A stretch of 64,000 nucleotides of DNA from Streptomyces venezuelae ATCC 10712 (GTDB taxonomy: Bacteria; Actinomycetota; Actinomycetes; Streptomycetales; Streptomycetaceae), in contig NZ_CP029197.1 of NCBI RefSeq assembly GCF_008639165.1, positions 3,720,001 to 3,784,000 on the forward strand. Reading direction: 5' to 3'. The position numbers were made by a program, and so were the translations under genes. This document shows, piece by piece, positions 26,963 to 34,295 of this stretch. The first letter of the stretch is position 1, and each line of letters opens with the position of its first letter. The notes beneath the pieces were generated by a model that searched no databases, was not told where the DNA came from, and saw only the letters and a program-made list of their open reading frames with translations.

Positions 26963-26997
26963 CGGCGCCATCGCGTTTCAGGTCCGCGATGGCGCCG
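26963..26997. terminator. Bidirectional terminator 2
   Basis: Perfect 13-bp stem CGGCGCCATCGCG (26963-26975) and CGCGATGGCGCCG (26985-26997) with a 9-nt loop, immediately following the first hairpin. The tandem arrangement isolates the repeat-peptide locus from its neighbour. Confidence 0.8.
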
Positions 26998-27044
26998 CTG
27001 TGTGGGGGAAGTGCCGGAGCGATCTACAACGACGGGGGAATCGC

Positions 27045-27365
27045 TCAGGCACTGCGGGGGGTGGCGGTGATGGTCTCGGGCTCGATCAGCTGGTGGTCCC
27101 GCTGGTCGAGATTGACGAAGATCATGCCGTACCGGATGGCACAGCGGATGGGCTGTGGCGCGCCGCGGGGGCGGCGCAGGCAGCGGTAGGCGCGGACGTC
27201 CTCGTCCTGCTCCCGTGCCACGACGATGGGCTCTCCGAAGAGGGTGACCTTCAGCGCGTCACCACGGTGGGGGATGGCCGTGGCGAGGTCGACGAAGTGC
27301 CATCCGGAGCGGTAGGCCGAAGCCATCTCCCGGCGGAACCTGGGGTCGTCCGGCGGCACGGTCAC
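27045..27365 (-). CDS. Small degenerate Rieske-like protein
   Basis: A 106-residue protein beginning VTVPPDDPRFRREMAS. The core GEPIVVAREQDEDVRAYRC, then LRRPRGAP, then IRCAIRYGMIFVNLD aligns by eye with the Rieske domain of ring-hydroxylating oxygenases (GxPVVLFRD, CPHRGAP, CPYHGW). However, the cluster-ligand His positions are replaced by Arg and Tyr, and the CxH/CxxH pairs are lost. It should therefore not bind a normal [2Fe-2S] cluster. The GTG start overlaps the stop of the secreted repeat-peptide gene by 4 bp (GTGA), so the two are translationally coupled. Function unknown. Confidence 0.7.
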   Translation of the reverse strand: MTVPPDDPRFRREMASAYRSGWHFVDLATAIPHRGDALKVTLFGEPIVVAREQDEDVRAYRCLRRPRGAPQPIRCAIRYGMIFVNLDQRDHQLIEPETITATPRSA

Positions 27366-27625
27366 GCGCCCGCACCCTTGGGAGCGATTTCCCAGGAGGG
27401 CTCGGACGGCGAGGCGAGTACGGTCCGCGCGGGAGCGATCTCCCACGAGGGCTCACCCGGTCCCGCCACCACGTCGTGCGCCGGAGTGCTCTCCCACGAG
27501 GGCTCGCCGGGCCCCGCCACGGAATGCGCCGGGGTGCTCTCCCACGAGGGCTCGCCAGCGGCGAGTGCGCCGAGAGCAGCCGCCGCAACGGCTATGGCGC
27601 TAAGTGCACGAACCATCCTGGTCAT
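27362..27625 (-). CDS. Secreted small protein with four GEPSWE repeats (peptide-precursor-like)
   Basis: An 87-residue protein. Residues 1-23 look like a signal peptide (MTRMVRALSAIAVAAAALGA then LAA). The rest is four in-frame repeats of 16-17 residues, each starting (G/S)EPSWE: GEPSWESTPAHSVAGP, GEPSWESTPAHDVVAGP, GEPSWEIAPARTVLASP, and SEPSWEIAPKGAGA. The DNA repeats are visible as cccacgagggctc-like units at 27391, 27442, 27493 and 27541, spaced 51, 51 and 48 bp. ATG at 27625 follows GGTGGAGA by 7 nt. It is coupled to the Rieske-like gene and divergent from a LuxR-type regulator. I do not recognise the family; the layout resembles a multi-core secreted or modified peptide precursor. Confidence 0.75.
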   Translation of the reverse strand: MTRMVRALSAIAVAAAALGALAAGEPSWESTPAHSVAGPGEPSWESTPAHDVVAGPGEPSWEIAPARTVLASPSEPSWEIAPKGAGA

Positions 27626-27753
27626 GGCCGATCTCCACCTCTTTTGATCACTACCTCCCCCCCGCGAGTAAGACGATGGCTCACTCCCGCCCCTTTCCAC
27701 CAGCCAACCCGGGCATCATGTTCCTGTAATTCATGACCCTGAGGGGGGTGCAA

Positions 27754-28737
27754 ATGAGGCGAGAAGGCGACGAGTCCGGCCATAAGCACAGTCACGGTGA
27801 ACTATGCGACGTGGGCAAGGAGCTCTACGCGAGCGCCCTCCGCACCGGCCGGATAGCCCGCGCCGACGCCGAAGCCGCCCCCTGCCTGAGGGAACTCTCC
27901 CTCCTGCACCCGGACCCGGACGACAGCGAGTGCCTGCGACCCGTGCCGCCCTCCATCGCCCTCAACCAGCTCGTGCACCCCATCGAGCAGGAGATACAGG
28001 TCCGCAGACAGCACGCGATAGCCCTCGCCGACGCTTTCGAGCCGTTCATGGCCATCCACACCCAGGACCCGTCCGGCGGCCAGGCCATCACCGTCCTCGA
28101 AGGCCTCAGCGCCATCAACGCCACGCTGGACCGCGTCATCAACGAGTGCACCGTCGAGCTCCTCACCATCCAGCCCGGCAGCGGCCGCCGCCCCGAGACC
28201 CTCGAAGCCGCCCTGCGCCGCATGGAACCCCTGCTCGACCGCGGTGTCCGGATGCGTACGCTCTACCAGCACACGGCACGGCACCATCCCGCCACCCTCG
28301 CCTACGTCGAGCGCGTCGCCCCCTACGGGCTCGAACTGCGCACCCTCGAAGAGATCGTCGACCGGCTGATCATCGTCGACCGCAAGGTCGCCTTCGTGCC
28401 CGCCCGCAGCGACCGCCAGGTCGCCCTCGAACTGCGCCACGAAGGCCTCGTCCAGTACCTCGTCGGCGTCTTCGACCAGTTCTGGCTGCACGGCGTGCCC
28501 TGGGAGGACGAGATCCCGTACAGCCCCTCCGTGGACGGCATAGGCGGCGTGCAGCGGTCCATCGCCAAACTCCTCGTCGAGGGCCACGTCGACGAGGCCA
28601 TCGCCCGCCGCCTCGGCATGAACGTCCGCACCTGCCGCGCCCACATCGCCAAGCTCGCCGCCGCCCTCGGCAGCGGAAGCCGGGCCCAGCTCGGCTACCT
28701 GATCGCGCAGTCCGGCATCCTCGAGGGCGACGCCTGA
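27754..28737 (+). CDS. LuxR-type regulator with PLD/TrmB-like middle domain
   Basis: A 327-residue regulator. The N-terminal half is helical and rich in acidic residues. Residues about 120-240 (INATLDRVINECTVELLTIQ, MRTLYQHTARHHPATLAYVE, ELRTLEEIVDRLIIVDRKVA) resemble the phospholipase-D/TrmB-like sensor domain found in several Streptomyces LuxR proteins. The C-terminal HTH is VEGHVDEAIARRLGMNVRTC with RAHIAKLAAALG. ATG at 27754 is preferred because GAGGGGGG sits 5-6 nt upstream; an earlier ATG at 27733 lacks one. Divergent transcription from the repeat-peptide operon across 128 bp suggests it controls that operon. Confidence 0.82.
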   Translation: MRREGDESGHKHSHGELCDVGKELYASALRTGRIARADAEAAPCLRELSLLHPDPDDSECLRPVPPSIALNQLVHPIEQEIQVRRQHAIALADAFEPFMAIHTQDPSGGQAITVLEGLSAINATLDRVINECTVELLTIQPGSGRRPETLEAALRRMEPLLDRGVRMRTLYQHTARHHPATLAYVERVAPYGLELRTLEEIVDRLIIVDRKVAFVPARSDRQVALELRHEGLVQYLVGVFDQFWLHGVPWEDEIPYSPSVDGIGGVQRSIAKLLVEGHVDEAIARRLGMNVRTCRAHIAKLAAALGSGSRAQLGYLIAQSGILEGDA

Positions 28738-28781
28738 CCGCCGAGACACCTGACCAGCGTCGAACGGGACAACTCACCACC

Positions 28782-29255
28782 GTGTACATACAGATCCACC
28801 TCGACGGACCCGCCGGGACCCTCCGGGTGTCCGGGCACGGACTGCCCACCGTGGAGCTCCTCCGGGCCCCCGGCACCCGCCCCGACACCCACACCCCCAT
28901 CGGGACCCGCAAGGCCGCGCTGCTCGCGCTCACCGTCGACGGCGAGCCCGCCACCCTCACCGCCGCCCGCGGACGGCTGCTGCGCCGCTCCTACCGGGTG
29001 GACGCGGTCGTCGGCGGCCACCGCTACCGGCTGGTGCCCAGCTCGCACGTCGACAGCCGGCTGACCCGCGACGGACGGAAGCTCGGCACCCTGGAGTCCG
29101 AAGGGGACGGCCGGGTCGACGCCGACTGGGAGCCGGACGCCACGCCGACGCCGCTCGACCACGCCGTCGGCACCGCGCTCGCCGCCGCGTTCGGCACGGG
29201 CGCCGCGCCCTGGTGGGAGACCGTCGGCGACATCGTGGCCGAACTCATCCCGTAG
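28782..29255 (+). CDS. Conserved hypothetical protein
   Basis: A 157-residue protein starting at GTG 28782 (VYIQIHLDGPAGTLRVSGHG), 44 bp after the LuxR-type gene on the same strand. The sequence is beta-rich with RGRLLRRSYRVDAVVGGHRY, RLTRDGRKLGTLESEGDGRV and a C-terminal helix ending GDIVAELIP. There is no signal peptide, membrane span or recognised motif. Reading further upstream in this frame would run through the LuxR gene, so the GTG start is favoured although its ribosome binding site is weak. Confidence 0.7.
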   Translation: MYIQIHLDGPAGTLRVSGHGLPTVELLRAPGTRPDTHTPIGTRKAALLALTVDGEPATLTAARGRLLRRSYRVDAVVGGHRYRLVPSSHVDSRLTRDGRKLGTLESEGDGRVDADWEPDATPTPLDHAVGTALAAAFGTGAAPWWETVGDIVAELIP

Positions 29256-29270
29256 CACCCCGTCCACGCG

Positions 29271-29304
29271 CGGAGCCCCTTCCACAGCTGTGGAAGGGGC
29301 TCCG
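29271..29304. terminator. Perfect 34-bp palindromic terminator
   Basis: CGGAGCCCCTTCCACAG (29271-29287) and its exact complement form a spacerless 34-bp palindrome between the convergent hypothetical gene and hspR. It would serve as a bidirectional terminator. Confidence 0.85.
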
Positions 29305-29333
29305 TCCGTTCACGCGCAGGCACGCGCCTGGCG

Positions 29334-29777
29334 CTACTCGCCGCGCTTGGGCCGCCAGACCACCAGAGCGCTCGCCTGCTGCACGTCCTGGTACGGCACC
29401 AGGTCCCGCCGGTACGAGGCGTGCACCTGGGCCTCACGCTGCCGCATCGCCGCCGCCGCGCCGTCGACGGCCGCCGACAGCTCCGCGATCCGGCTCTGCA
29501 ACGCCGCGACCTGGTTCTCCAGCTCGATGATGCGCTTGATCCCGGCCAGGTTGATGCCCTCGTCCTGCGACAGCTGCTGCACCTGACGGAGCAGCTCGAT
29601 GTCACGGGCCGAGTAGCGCCGGCCACGGCCCGCCGTACGGTCCGGGGAGACCAGACCGAGACGGTCGTACTGACGGAGCGTCTGCGGATGCAGACCCGAG
29701 AGCTGGGCCGCCACCGAGATGACGTACACCGGCGACTCGTCGGTCAGTTCGTACGGATTACGTCGGCGCCCGTCCAC
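29334..29777 (-). CDS. hspR: Heat-shock repressor HspR (MerR family)
   Basis: A 147-residue MerR-type protein. The HTH is in SVAAQLSGLHPQTLRQYDRL, the wing in SPDRTAGRGRRYSARDIELL, and a helix QVQQLSQDEGINLAGIKRII leads into a coiled-coil C-terminus. This is the signature of HspR, which represses dnaK and clpB by binding HAIR sites with DnaK as co-repressor. GTG at 29777 is 4 bp from the dnaJ stop and follows GGGAG. It is the last gene of the dnaK-grpE-dnaJ-hspR operon, and HAIR sites are present upstream of both dnaK and clpB in this window. Confidence 0.95.
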   Translation of the reverse strand: MDGRRRNPYELTDESPVYVISVAAQLSGLHPQTLRQYDRLGLVSPDRTAGRGRRYSARDIELLRQVQQLSQDEGINLAGIKRIIELENQVAALQSRIAELSAAVDGAAAAMRQREAQVHASYRRDLVPYQDVQQASALVVWRPKRGE

Positions 29778-29781
29778 CGGG

Positions 29782-30963
29782 TCACGCTCCCTTCGCGGCC
29801 TGGAACAGCTCCGCCCGCGGATCCTCGGAGGCGGTCGCCTCGCGATAGGTCTCCAGGGCGTCACGTGCCTTGTCGTCCAGCTCCTTCGGCACCGCGACCT
29901 CGACCGTCACGAGGAGGTCGCCGCGGGTGCCGTCCTTGCGGACCGCGCCCTTGCCCCGGGCGCGCATGGTCCGGCCGTTCGGAGTGCCCGCGGGCAGCTT
30001 GAGCGTGACCGCGGGACCGCCGAGGGTCGGCACCTTGATCTCGCCACCGAGCGCCGCCTCCGTGAAGGAGACCGGCACCGTGACGGTGAGGTTGTCGTCC
30101 TTGCGGCCGAACACCGGATGGGCGTCGACGTGCACCACGACGTACAGATCGCCGTTCTGCCCGCCGCGCTCGCCCGGCGCTCCCTTGCCGCGCAGCCGGA
30201 TCTTCTGGGCGTCGCTCACCCCGGCCGGGATGCGGACCTGCATGGTCCGCGAGGACTTGGCCCGGCCGCTGCCCTTGCAGACCTCGCAGGGGTTCTCCGC
30301 GATGAGGCCGCGGCCCTTGCAGTCCACACACGGATCGGTCAGCGAGAAACCGCCGCCGCTGCCGCGCGAGACCTGACCGGTGCCGACGCAGGTCGGACAC
30401 ACCCGGGGGGTGCCGTTCTTGTCGCCGGTGCCCGAACACGCCGTGCACGGCTGCTGGCTGGACATCCGCAGCGGTACGGTCGCGCCCTCGATGGCCTCGG
30501 TGAAGCTGAGCGTCACCTCGGACTCGATGTCCTGACCGCGCCGCGGCTGGGTACGGGTGCCCCCGCCGGCGCCGCGGTTGAACAGGCCGCCGAAGACGTC
30601 CCCGATGCCGCCACCGCCGCCGAAACCGCCGCCGGCCCCGCCCTGGGCGCCCCCGAAGAGGTCACCCAGGTCGAAGTTGAACGAACCCCCGGCCCCGGGA
30701 CCGCCGGGCGTACGGAAGCCGCCGTTCCCGAAGAGGGCGCGGGCGTCGTCGTACTCCTTGCGCTTCTTCGGGTCGCCGAGGATGTCGTTCGCCTCGGAGA
30801 TCTCCTTGAAGCGCTCCTCGGCCTTGGCGTCGTTCTTGTTGGCGTCCGGGTGGTTCTCGCGGGCGAGCTTCCGGTACGCCTTCTTGATCTCGGCCTCGGT
30901 GGCGTCCTTGGGGACGCCGAGAACCTTGTAGTAGTCCTTCTCGACGAAGTCCTTCGTGCTCAT
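29782..30963 (-). CDS. dnaJ: Hsp40 co-chaperone DnaJ
   Basis: A 393-residue type I DnaJ. The J domain (about 8-75) has the HPD motif in ARENHPDANKND. A Gly/Phe-rich region follows (about 90-150). The zinc-finger domain has four CxxCxGxG motifs: CTACSGTG, CPTCVGTG, CVDCKGRG and CEVCKGSG. C-terminal substrate-binding domains complete it. It stimulates DnaK ATPase and delivers substrates. Third gene in the dnaK operon. Confidence 0.97.
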   Translation of the reverse strand: MSTKDFVEKDYYKVLGVPKDATEAEIKKAYRKLARENHPDANKNDAKAEERFKEISEANDILGDPKKRKEYDDARALFGNGGFRTPGGPGAGGSFNFDLGDLFGGAQGGAGGGFGGGGGIGDVFGGLFNRGAGGGTRTQPRRGQDIESEVTLSFTEAIEGATVPLRMSSQQPCTACSGTGDKNGTPRVCPTCVGTGQVSRGSGGGFSLTDPCVDCKGRGLIAENPCEVCKGSGRAKSSRTMQVRIPAGVSDAQKIRLRGKGAPGERGGQNGDLYVVVHVDAHPVFGRKDDNLTVTVPVSFTEAALGGEIKVPTLGGPAVTLKLPAGTPNGRTMRARGKGAVRKDGTRGDLLVTVEVAVPKELDDKARDALETYREATASEDPRAELFQAAKGA

Positions 30964-31002
30964 CGACGTCCCTCCTTCCGGACTGCTCCGGTGATCTCCG
31001 CG

Positions 31003-31647
31003 TCACCCCTCCTCGGGGGCACCGCTCTCCTCGTCAGCGGACGACTTCGCGTCGTCCTTGGCCGGGGCCGCGCCCGGCTGGGGCTCGGCGACGGCCACCC
31101 GGGCGGGCCGGATGGTCCGCTCGCCGATCCGGTACCCAGGCTGCAGGATCGCCACGCAGGTCGTCTCCGTGACGTCCGGCGCGTAGCTGTGCATCAGGGC
31201 CTCGTGGATCGTCGGGTCGAAGGGCTCGCCCTCCTTGCCGAACTGCTGCAGACCCATCTTGGCGACGACGGTCTCCAGCGATTCGGCCACCGACTTGAAC
31301 CCGCCCACGAGCTCGCCGTGGTCCCGGGCCCGGCCGACGTCGTCGAGCACGGGCAGCAGGTCGGTCAGGAGGCTCGCGACGGCGATCTCCTTGACCGTGA
31401 CCCGGTCCCGCTCCACGCGGCGGCGGTAGTTCTGGTACTCGGCCTGGAGCCGCTGGAGGTCCGCGGTGCGCTCCTCGAGCGCCTTGCGGGCCTGGTCCAG
31501 CTGCGCCAGCAGAGCTACGTCAGTAGCGTCCCCGGCCGGGGCCGCCTGCTCCGCCTTGTCGGCGGAGGCGGCGGCCTCGGGCTCCTCGGGCGTGCCGTCG
31601 GCGGGGACTTCGGGCTTCTCCTCGAAGCCCGGGGTCTCCTCCGACAT
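31003..31647 (-). CDS. grpE: Nucleotide exchange factor GrpE
   Basis: A 214-residue GrpE. An acidic/Ala-rich disordered N-terminus (about 1-60) leads to the long coiled coil (LDQARKALEERTADLQRLQA, then YQNYRRRVERDR). A beta-domain follows with GEPFDPTIHEALMHS and VVAILQPGYRIGERTIRPARV-like sequence (here CVAILQPGYRIGERTIRPA). It releases ADP from DnaK. Its ATG shares one base with the dnaK stop (TGATG), indicating translational coupling. Confidence 0.96.
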   Translation of the reverse strand: MSEETPGFEEKPEVPADGTPEEPEAAASADKAEQAAPAGDATDVALLAQLDQARKALEERTADLQRLQAEYQNYRRRVERDRVTVKEIAVASLLTDLLPVLDDVGRARDHGELVGGFKSVAESLETVVAKMGLQQFGKEGEPFDPTIHEALMHSYAPDVTETTCVAILQPGYRIGERTIRPARVAVAEPQPGAAPAKDDAKSSADEESGAPEEG

Positions 31648-33491
31648 CAGGCAGCGCCGCCCTTCGGCTTGTCCTCGTCCACGATCTCGGCGTCGACGAC
31701 GTCGTCGTCGGCCTGCGCCTGACCGGCACCGGCCTCGCCACCCGCGGCCTGCGCGGCCTGGGCGTCGGCGTACAGCGCCTGGCCGAGCTTCTGCGAGACG
31801 GCCGCGACCTTCTCGGTGGCGGTGCGGATCTCCGCGGTGTCCTCGCCCTTGAGCTTCTCCTTCAGCTCGCCGAGCGCGGCCTCGACCTCGGTCTTGACGT
31901 CACCGGGGACCTTGTCCTCGTTGTCCTTGAGGAACTTCTCCGTCTGGTAGACGAGCTGCTCGCCCTGGTTGCGGGACTCGGCGGCCTCGCGGCGACGGTG
32001 GTCCTCGTCCGCGTACTGCTCGGCCTCCTGGCGCATCCGGTCGACCTCGTCCTTCGGCAGCGAGGAGCCGCCGGTGACGGTCATCTTCTGCTCCTTGCCC
32101 GTGCCCAGGTCCTTCGCGGTCACGTGCATGATGCCGTTGGCGTCGATGTCGAAGGCGACCTCGATCTGCGGGACGCCACGCGGGGCCGGCGGCAGACCGG
32201 TCAGCTCGAACATGCCGAGCTTCTTGTTGTACGCCGCGATCTCGCGCTCGCCCTGGTAGACCTGGATCTGCACGGACGGCTGGTTGTCCTCGGCCGTCGT
32301 GAAGATCTCGGACCGCTTGGTCGGGATCGTGGTGTTGCGCTCGATGAGCTTGGTCATGATGCCGCCCTTGGTCTCGATGCCGAGGGACAGCGGGGTCACG
32401 TCGAGGAGCAGGACGTCCTTGACCTCACCCTTGAGGACACCGGCCTGGAGCGCGGCGCCGATGGCGACGACCTCGTCCGGGTTGACGCCCTTGTTGGCGT
32501 CCTGACCGCCGGTCAGCTCCTTGACGAGCTCGGCGACGGCCGGCATGCGGGTCGAACCACCGACGAGAACGACGTGGTCGATCTCGGAGAGCTGGATGCC
32601 CGCGTCCTTGATGACGTTGTGGAACGGCACCTTGCAGCGGTCGAGCAGGTCCGAGGTGAGCTGCTGGAACTGGGCTCGCGTGAGCTTCTCGTCCAGGTGC
32701 AGCGGGCCCTCGGCGGAGGCCGTGATGTACGGCAGGTTGATGGAGGTCTCGGTCGAGGACGAGAGCTCGATCTTCGCCTTCTCCGCGGCCTCGCGGAGAC
32801 GCTGGAGAGCCATCTTGTCCTTGGCCAGGTCCACCCCGTGGCCGTTCTGGAACTGCGTCACCAGGTAGTCGACGACGCGCTGGTCCCAGTCGTCACCACC
32901 GAGGTGGTTGTCACCGTTGGTGGCCTTCACCTCGACGACGCCGTCGCCGATCTCCAGGAGGGACACGTCGAAGGTGCCGCCACCGAGGTCGAAGACGAGG
33001 ATCGTCTGGTCGTCCTTGTCGAGGCCGTACGCGAGGGCGGCGGCCGTCGGCTCGTTGACGATGCGCAGGACGTTGAGGCCCGCGATCTCACCGGCCTCCT
33101 TGGTGGCCTGGCGCTCCGAGTCGTTGAAGTACGCCGGGACGGTGATGACCGCGTCGACGACCTTCTCGCCCAGGTAGGCCTCGGCGTCGCGCTTCAGCTT
33201 CTGCAGGATGAAGGCGCTCATCTGCTGCGGGTTGAAGGACTTGCCGTCGATGTCGATCTTCCAGTCGGTGCCCATGTGGCGCTTGACCGACCGGATGGTC
33301 CTGTCGACGTTGGTGACGGCCTGACGCTTGGCCACCTCGCCGACGAGCACCTCGCCGTTCTTCGCGAAGGCGACGACGGACGGCGTGGTCCTGGCGCCCT
33401 CGGCGTTGGTGATGACGGTGGGCTCGCCGCCTTCCAGAACGCTGACGACGGAGTTAGTCGTGCCCAGGTCGATGCCGACCGCACGTGCCAT
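31647..33491 (-). CDS. dnaK: Hsp70 chaperone DnaK
   Basis: A 614-residue Hsp70. ATG at 33491 ([20 protein letters not shown]) follows GGAGG by 7-8 nt; an upstream in-frame ATG would read through the HAIR operator. The ATPase domain has the phosphate-1 motif GIDLGTTNS, phosphate-2 [17 protein letters not shown] and [11 protein letters not shown]. The interdomain linker is [15 protein letters not shown]. The C-terminus ends in an acidic tail with [10 protein letters not shown]. It leads the dnaK-grpE-dnaJ-hspR operon and is expected to be repressed by HspR through the two HAIR sites upstream. Confidence 0.98.
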   Translation of the reverse strand: MARAVGIDLGTTNSVVSVLEGGEPTVITNAEGARTTPSVVAFAKNGEVLVGEVAKRQAVTNVDRTIRSVKRHMGTDWKIDIDGKSFNPQQMSAFILQKLKRDAEAYLGEKVVDAVITVPAYFNDSERQATKEAGEIAGLNVLRIVNEPTAAALAYGLDKDDQTILVFDLGGGTFDVSLLEIGDGVVEVKATNGDNHLGGDDWDQRVVDYLVTQFQNGHGVDLAKDKMALQRLREAAEKAKIELSSSTETSINLPYITASAEGPLHLDEKLTRAQFQQLTSDLLDRCKVPFHNVIKDAGIQLSEIDHVVLVGGSTRMPAVAELVKELTGGQDANKGVNPDEVVAIGAALQAGVLKGEVKDVLLLDVTPLSLGIETKGGIMTKLIERNTTIPTKRSEIFTTAEDNQPSVQIQVYQGEREIAAYNKKLGMFELTGLPPAPRGVPQIEVAFDIDANGIMHVTAKDLGTGKEQKMTVTGGSSLPKDEVDRMRQEAEQYADEDHRRREAAESRNQGEQLVYQTEKFLKDNEDKVPGDVKTEVEAALGELKEKLKGEDTAEIRTATEKVAAVSQKLGQALYADAQAAQAAGGEAGAGQAQADDDVVDAEIVDEDKPKGGAA

Positions 33492-33513
33492 TTCGATTCC
33501 TCCAGCTGACGTA

Positions 33514-33534
33514 CTTGAGTGGATCTGACTCAAG
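33514..33534 (-). promoter_or_regulatory. HAIR operator 1 of dnaK (perfect consensus)
   Basis: CTTGAGT-N7-ACTCAAG, an exact HAIR inverted repeat, 22 bp upstream of the dnaK ATG. HspR binding here would block transcription. Confidence 0.93.
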
Positions 33535-33565
33535 GATGCACGACGAGGCCGAGCCCGTCAACAGA

Positions 33566-33586
33566 CCTGAGTCGAGGGGACTCAAC
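33566..33586 (-). promoter_or_regulatory. HAIR operator 2 of dnaK (one mismatch per arm)
   Basis: CCTGAGT-N7-ACTCAAC, differing from HAIR at one base in each arm, 31 bp beyond operator 1. A TTGACG-like -35 element lies between the two on the dnaK strand. Multiple HAIRs before dnaK are known in Streptomyces. Confidence 0.85.
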
Positions 33587-33693
33587 TCTTCACCGCCCCG
33601 GCCGCTCAGAGGGCGTGCCGTTCCCCTGTTTGACCGGATTCGCATGAGAGGGTCCGGACATATCCCAGGATTACCGCCGAAGGGTGTGAGCGC

Positions 33694-34188
33694 ATGACGG
33701 CGAAGCACATGACGGCGAAGCGCGCGGTCGATGTGGCGGGCGGCCTCCTCCTGCTCCTCGTGCTCGCGCCGCTGATCGCCGGAACCGCCCTGTCGATCGC
33801 CCTCGGCGGCACCGGCGCGGTGCTCCGCCGCCGCGAGGTGGCGGGTCTTGAGGGCCGCCCCTTCACCATGCTGACCTTCCGCACCCGGGGCCCGCTGGCC
33901 GCGCTGCCCCTGCTGCTGCACGTCGTCGGCGGCCGGATGTCACTGGTGGGGCCCTGCCCGCTGGCCCCGACCCACCGCGAGTGCGCGGGCGAGGGACGCC
34001 GCCGGCTCTCCGTACGCCCCGGGCTCACCGGCCCCTGGCAGATCAGCGGGCGCTCGGACCTGCCGTGGGAGGAGCGCGAGCTGCTCGATCTCCACTATGT
34101 GGACCACCATTGGCTGGGGATGGATCTGACGATCCTGGCGCGTACGCTTCCAGCAGTCCGCAGACGTCGCGCGGCAAGGTTTGCCTGA
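33694..34188 (+). CDS. Shortened sugar transferase (undecaprenyl-phosphate sugar phosphotransferase-like)
   Basis: A 164-residue protein of the bacterial sugar transferase family. It has the N-terminal KRAVDVAGGLLLLLVLAPLI membrane/re-entrant helix, the C-terminal GGRMSLVGPCPLAP, and RPGLTGPWQISGRSDLPWEERELLDLHYV. Compared with the usual catalytic core of about 190-200 residues, the middle is missing: the stretch normally carrying the DAE metal site, DPRVTxxGRFLR and SLDELPQ is replaced by a short LTFRTRGPLAALPLLLHVV. The key catalytic acid is therefore uncertain and activity is doubtful. GAAGGGTGTGAG precedes the ATG. Confidence 0.8.
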   Translation: MTAKHMTAKRAVDVAGGLLLLLVLAPLIAGTALSIALGGTGAVLRRREVAGLEGRPFTMLTFRTRGPLAALPLLLHVVGGRMSLVGPCPLAPTHRECAGEGRRRLSVRPGLTGPWQISGRSDLPWEERELLDLHYVDHHWLGMDLTILARTLPAVRRRRAARFA

Positions 34189-34295
34189 GCGACACATATC
34201 ACCGCGAGCGCCGCTACAGCGCGGCGCCGTGACCGGGTAATCTCAGCAGGAACTCAATAAGTTACCGCTTAGTAGGCCCGCCCGAGGAGCCCGTC

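Noticed and set aside
29271..29304. 34-bp perfect palindrome considered as a mobile-element end or operator
   Set aside because: It lies between convergent genes with a GC-rich stem, so a bidirectional terminator is the simplest reading.
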